5,160 nt of DNA from Paracoccaceae bacterium. Lineage in GTDB: Bacteria > Pseudomonadota > Alphaproteobacteria > Rhodobacterales > Rhodobacteraceae. The position numbers and the translations under genes are program-made. Every line of letters begins with the position of its first letter. Position 1 is the first letter of the stretch. The stretch is taken from positions 1 through 5,160 of the forward strand of contig NVQY01000144.1 of the NCBI GenBank assembly GCA_002400675.1, read 5' to 3'. Below the pieces are notes generated by a model. The model was not told the origin of the DNA and searched no databases. It saw nothing but the letters and a program-made list of their open reading frames with translations. This document shows positions 4,540 through 5,160 of the stretch, one piece after another.

Positions 4540-5160
4540 TCAGGTGCAGATGCCTTTGGTTTGCGCCCCCTTCCACGGTAGATAGACATTCCATTCCCGC
4601 TTGCCATCTGCGGGCAGATCGGACACCGCAAACGCGCCCTTTAGCATGGAATGCAACCGCTCGGTACGCGGGGCCGCGGGGTCAAGCGCGCGGCAACAGA
4701 TGTATTCCTCGACGATGGCCCCTTGTTGCTCATAGCCGTAATCAAGGAAATTCGGGGCGTCCGCCAGATTGAACAGGTAAGGGTCGTCGCTGCTGATCTG
4801 TTCGGCGGCGGCGCGCAGGGGGTGATACCCGGTTTGCTTGCGGTTCTGCCATTGCCAGACATGGGTCAGTTCGTGCGAAAACAGCATGGCCTCGACCAGA
4901 TACAGCCGCTCGGGGAAGGCCGGCAGATAATCTTGCGTGTACCAGTCCTTTGAGAACAGCACCTTGTTGAAAAGCGTCATCGCCGCCGGAGTCACGGTGA
5001 CCAGTTCTTCCTTGCCGGGGGGCAGGATGCGTTCGCGGCAACTGACACGCGGGCGGGCCTTGCGCCGGTAGGTGACGCTGGACAGGGGCGCGCCTTTGAC
5101 CAGCCGCACCCGGCTTTGGTCTAGGTGCGGGCCATGTATAACGCTGGCAAACGCCATTTC
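4540..5160 (-). CDS. HExxH putative zinc metallopeptidase ('Vgr-related'/DUF4157-like), 5' end outside window
   Basis: The frame is open from the window edge to a TGA at 4542-4540. Counting from the ATG at 5157, HELTHVWQWQ at 95-104 carries an HExxH zinc motif (H95, E96, H99), preceded by hydrophobic EAMLFS. DYGYEQQGAIVEEY at 139-152 follows and is likely to supply a third, acidic ligand. The combination of HExTHVWQ, a later Y-G-x-EQQ-x-x-I/V segment and an early D-x-x-RVRLV stretch resembles alphaproteobacterial proteins annotated 'Vgr-related' or DUF4157-like. In those proteins an A-x-x-V/I-x-G helix like that at the present N-terminus is preceded by further residues. The codon before the ATG (GAA) is also open, so the real start is probably just beyond 5160. 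No signal peptide is visible in the part seen. Cysteines occur at 40, 154, 155 and 204. Peptidase activity and substrate are inferred from the motif only. Confidence 0.75.
   Translation of the reverse strand, partial: EMAFASVIHGPHLDQSRVRLVKGAPLSSVTYRRKARPRVSCRERILPPGKEELVTVTPAAMTLFNKVLFSKDWYTQDYLPAFPERLYLVEAMLFSHELTHVWQWQNRKQTGYHPLRAAAEQISSDDPYLFNLADAPNFLDYGYEQQGAIVEEYICCRALDPAAPRTERLHSMLKGAFAVSDLPADGKREWNVYLPWKGAQTKGICT

Noticed and set aside
1..5160. CRISPR arrays, tRNA or rRNA genes, transposase or integrase genes
   Set aside because: No spaced direct repeats of CRISPR type, no cloverleaf or rRNA segments, and no transposase or recombinase motifs were seen on either strand.

Overview
The window looks like a chromosomal segment of an alphaproteobacterium, most probably a Rhodobacterales (Roseobacter/Paracoccaceae-type) organism. 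The evidence is a high-GC background (about 72% in two hand-counted 60-base lines of conserved genes), the character of the EttA, NadD and YdcZ-type proteins, and an HExxH protein resembling those annotated in alphaproteobacteria as 'Vgr-related'. The taxonomic call is inference from family resemblance; no marker RNA is present.

Layout, left to right. Bases 1-480 (minus) encode the first 160 residues of the ABC-F translation factor EttA, cut by the window edge just before the ABC signature motif. Bases 564-1904 (minus) encode an intact 446-residue KAP-family P-loop NTPase. It is clearly poorer in GC than its neighbours and looks like an accessory gene set between two housekeeping genes. Bases 1948-2547 (plus) encode NadD of NAD biosynthesis, starting only 43 bases from the NTPase start and divergent from it. 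Bases 2561-2995 (minus) encode a small YdcZ/DUF606-type membrane protein of the DMT superfamily, convergent with nadD. Just upstream, a possible 34-codon ORF (2992-3096, minus) overlaps the ydcZ-like start by ATGA; it is built on a 12-bp tandem repeat and encodes aspartate at every second position. Next comes a plus-strand monohaem c-type cytochrome lipoprotein (3158-3574) with an FNR-type palindrome in its upstream region, then a GC-rich hairpin that can end transcription from both sides. Bases 3628-4467 (minus) encode a periplasmic family-3 (polar amino acid type) solute-binding protein with no permease or ATPase gene in view. Bases 4540-5160 (minus) encode an HExxH putative metallopeptidase whose 5' end lies beyond the window.

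The genes do not form one pathway. EttA (translation control) and NadD (NAD synthesis) are core functions. The YdcZ-like transporter, cytochrome and binding protein are separate envelope functions on alternating strands, so each probably has its own transcription unit. The best candidates for something undescribed are the lone KAP NTPase, which could be a single-gene phage-defence or prophage-derived element, and the repeat-encoded Asp-rich small ORF coupled to the transporter. Neither function is shown by the sequence. No tRNA, rRNA, CRISPR array, insertion sequence or replication origin was seen, and no stretch over 300 bases lacks a gene.
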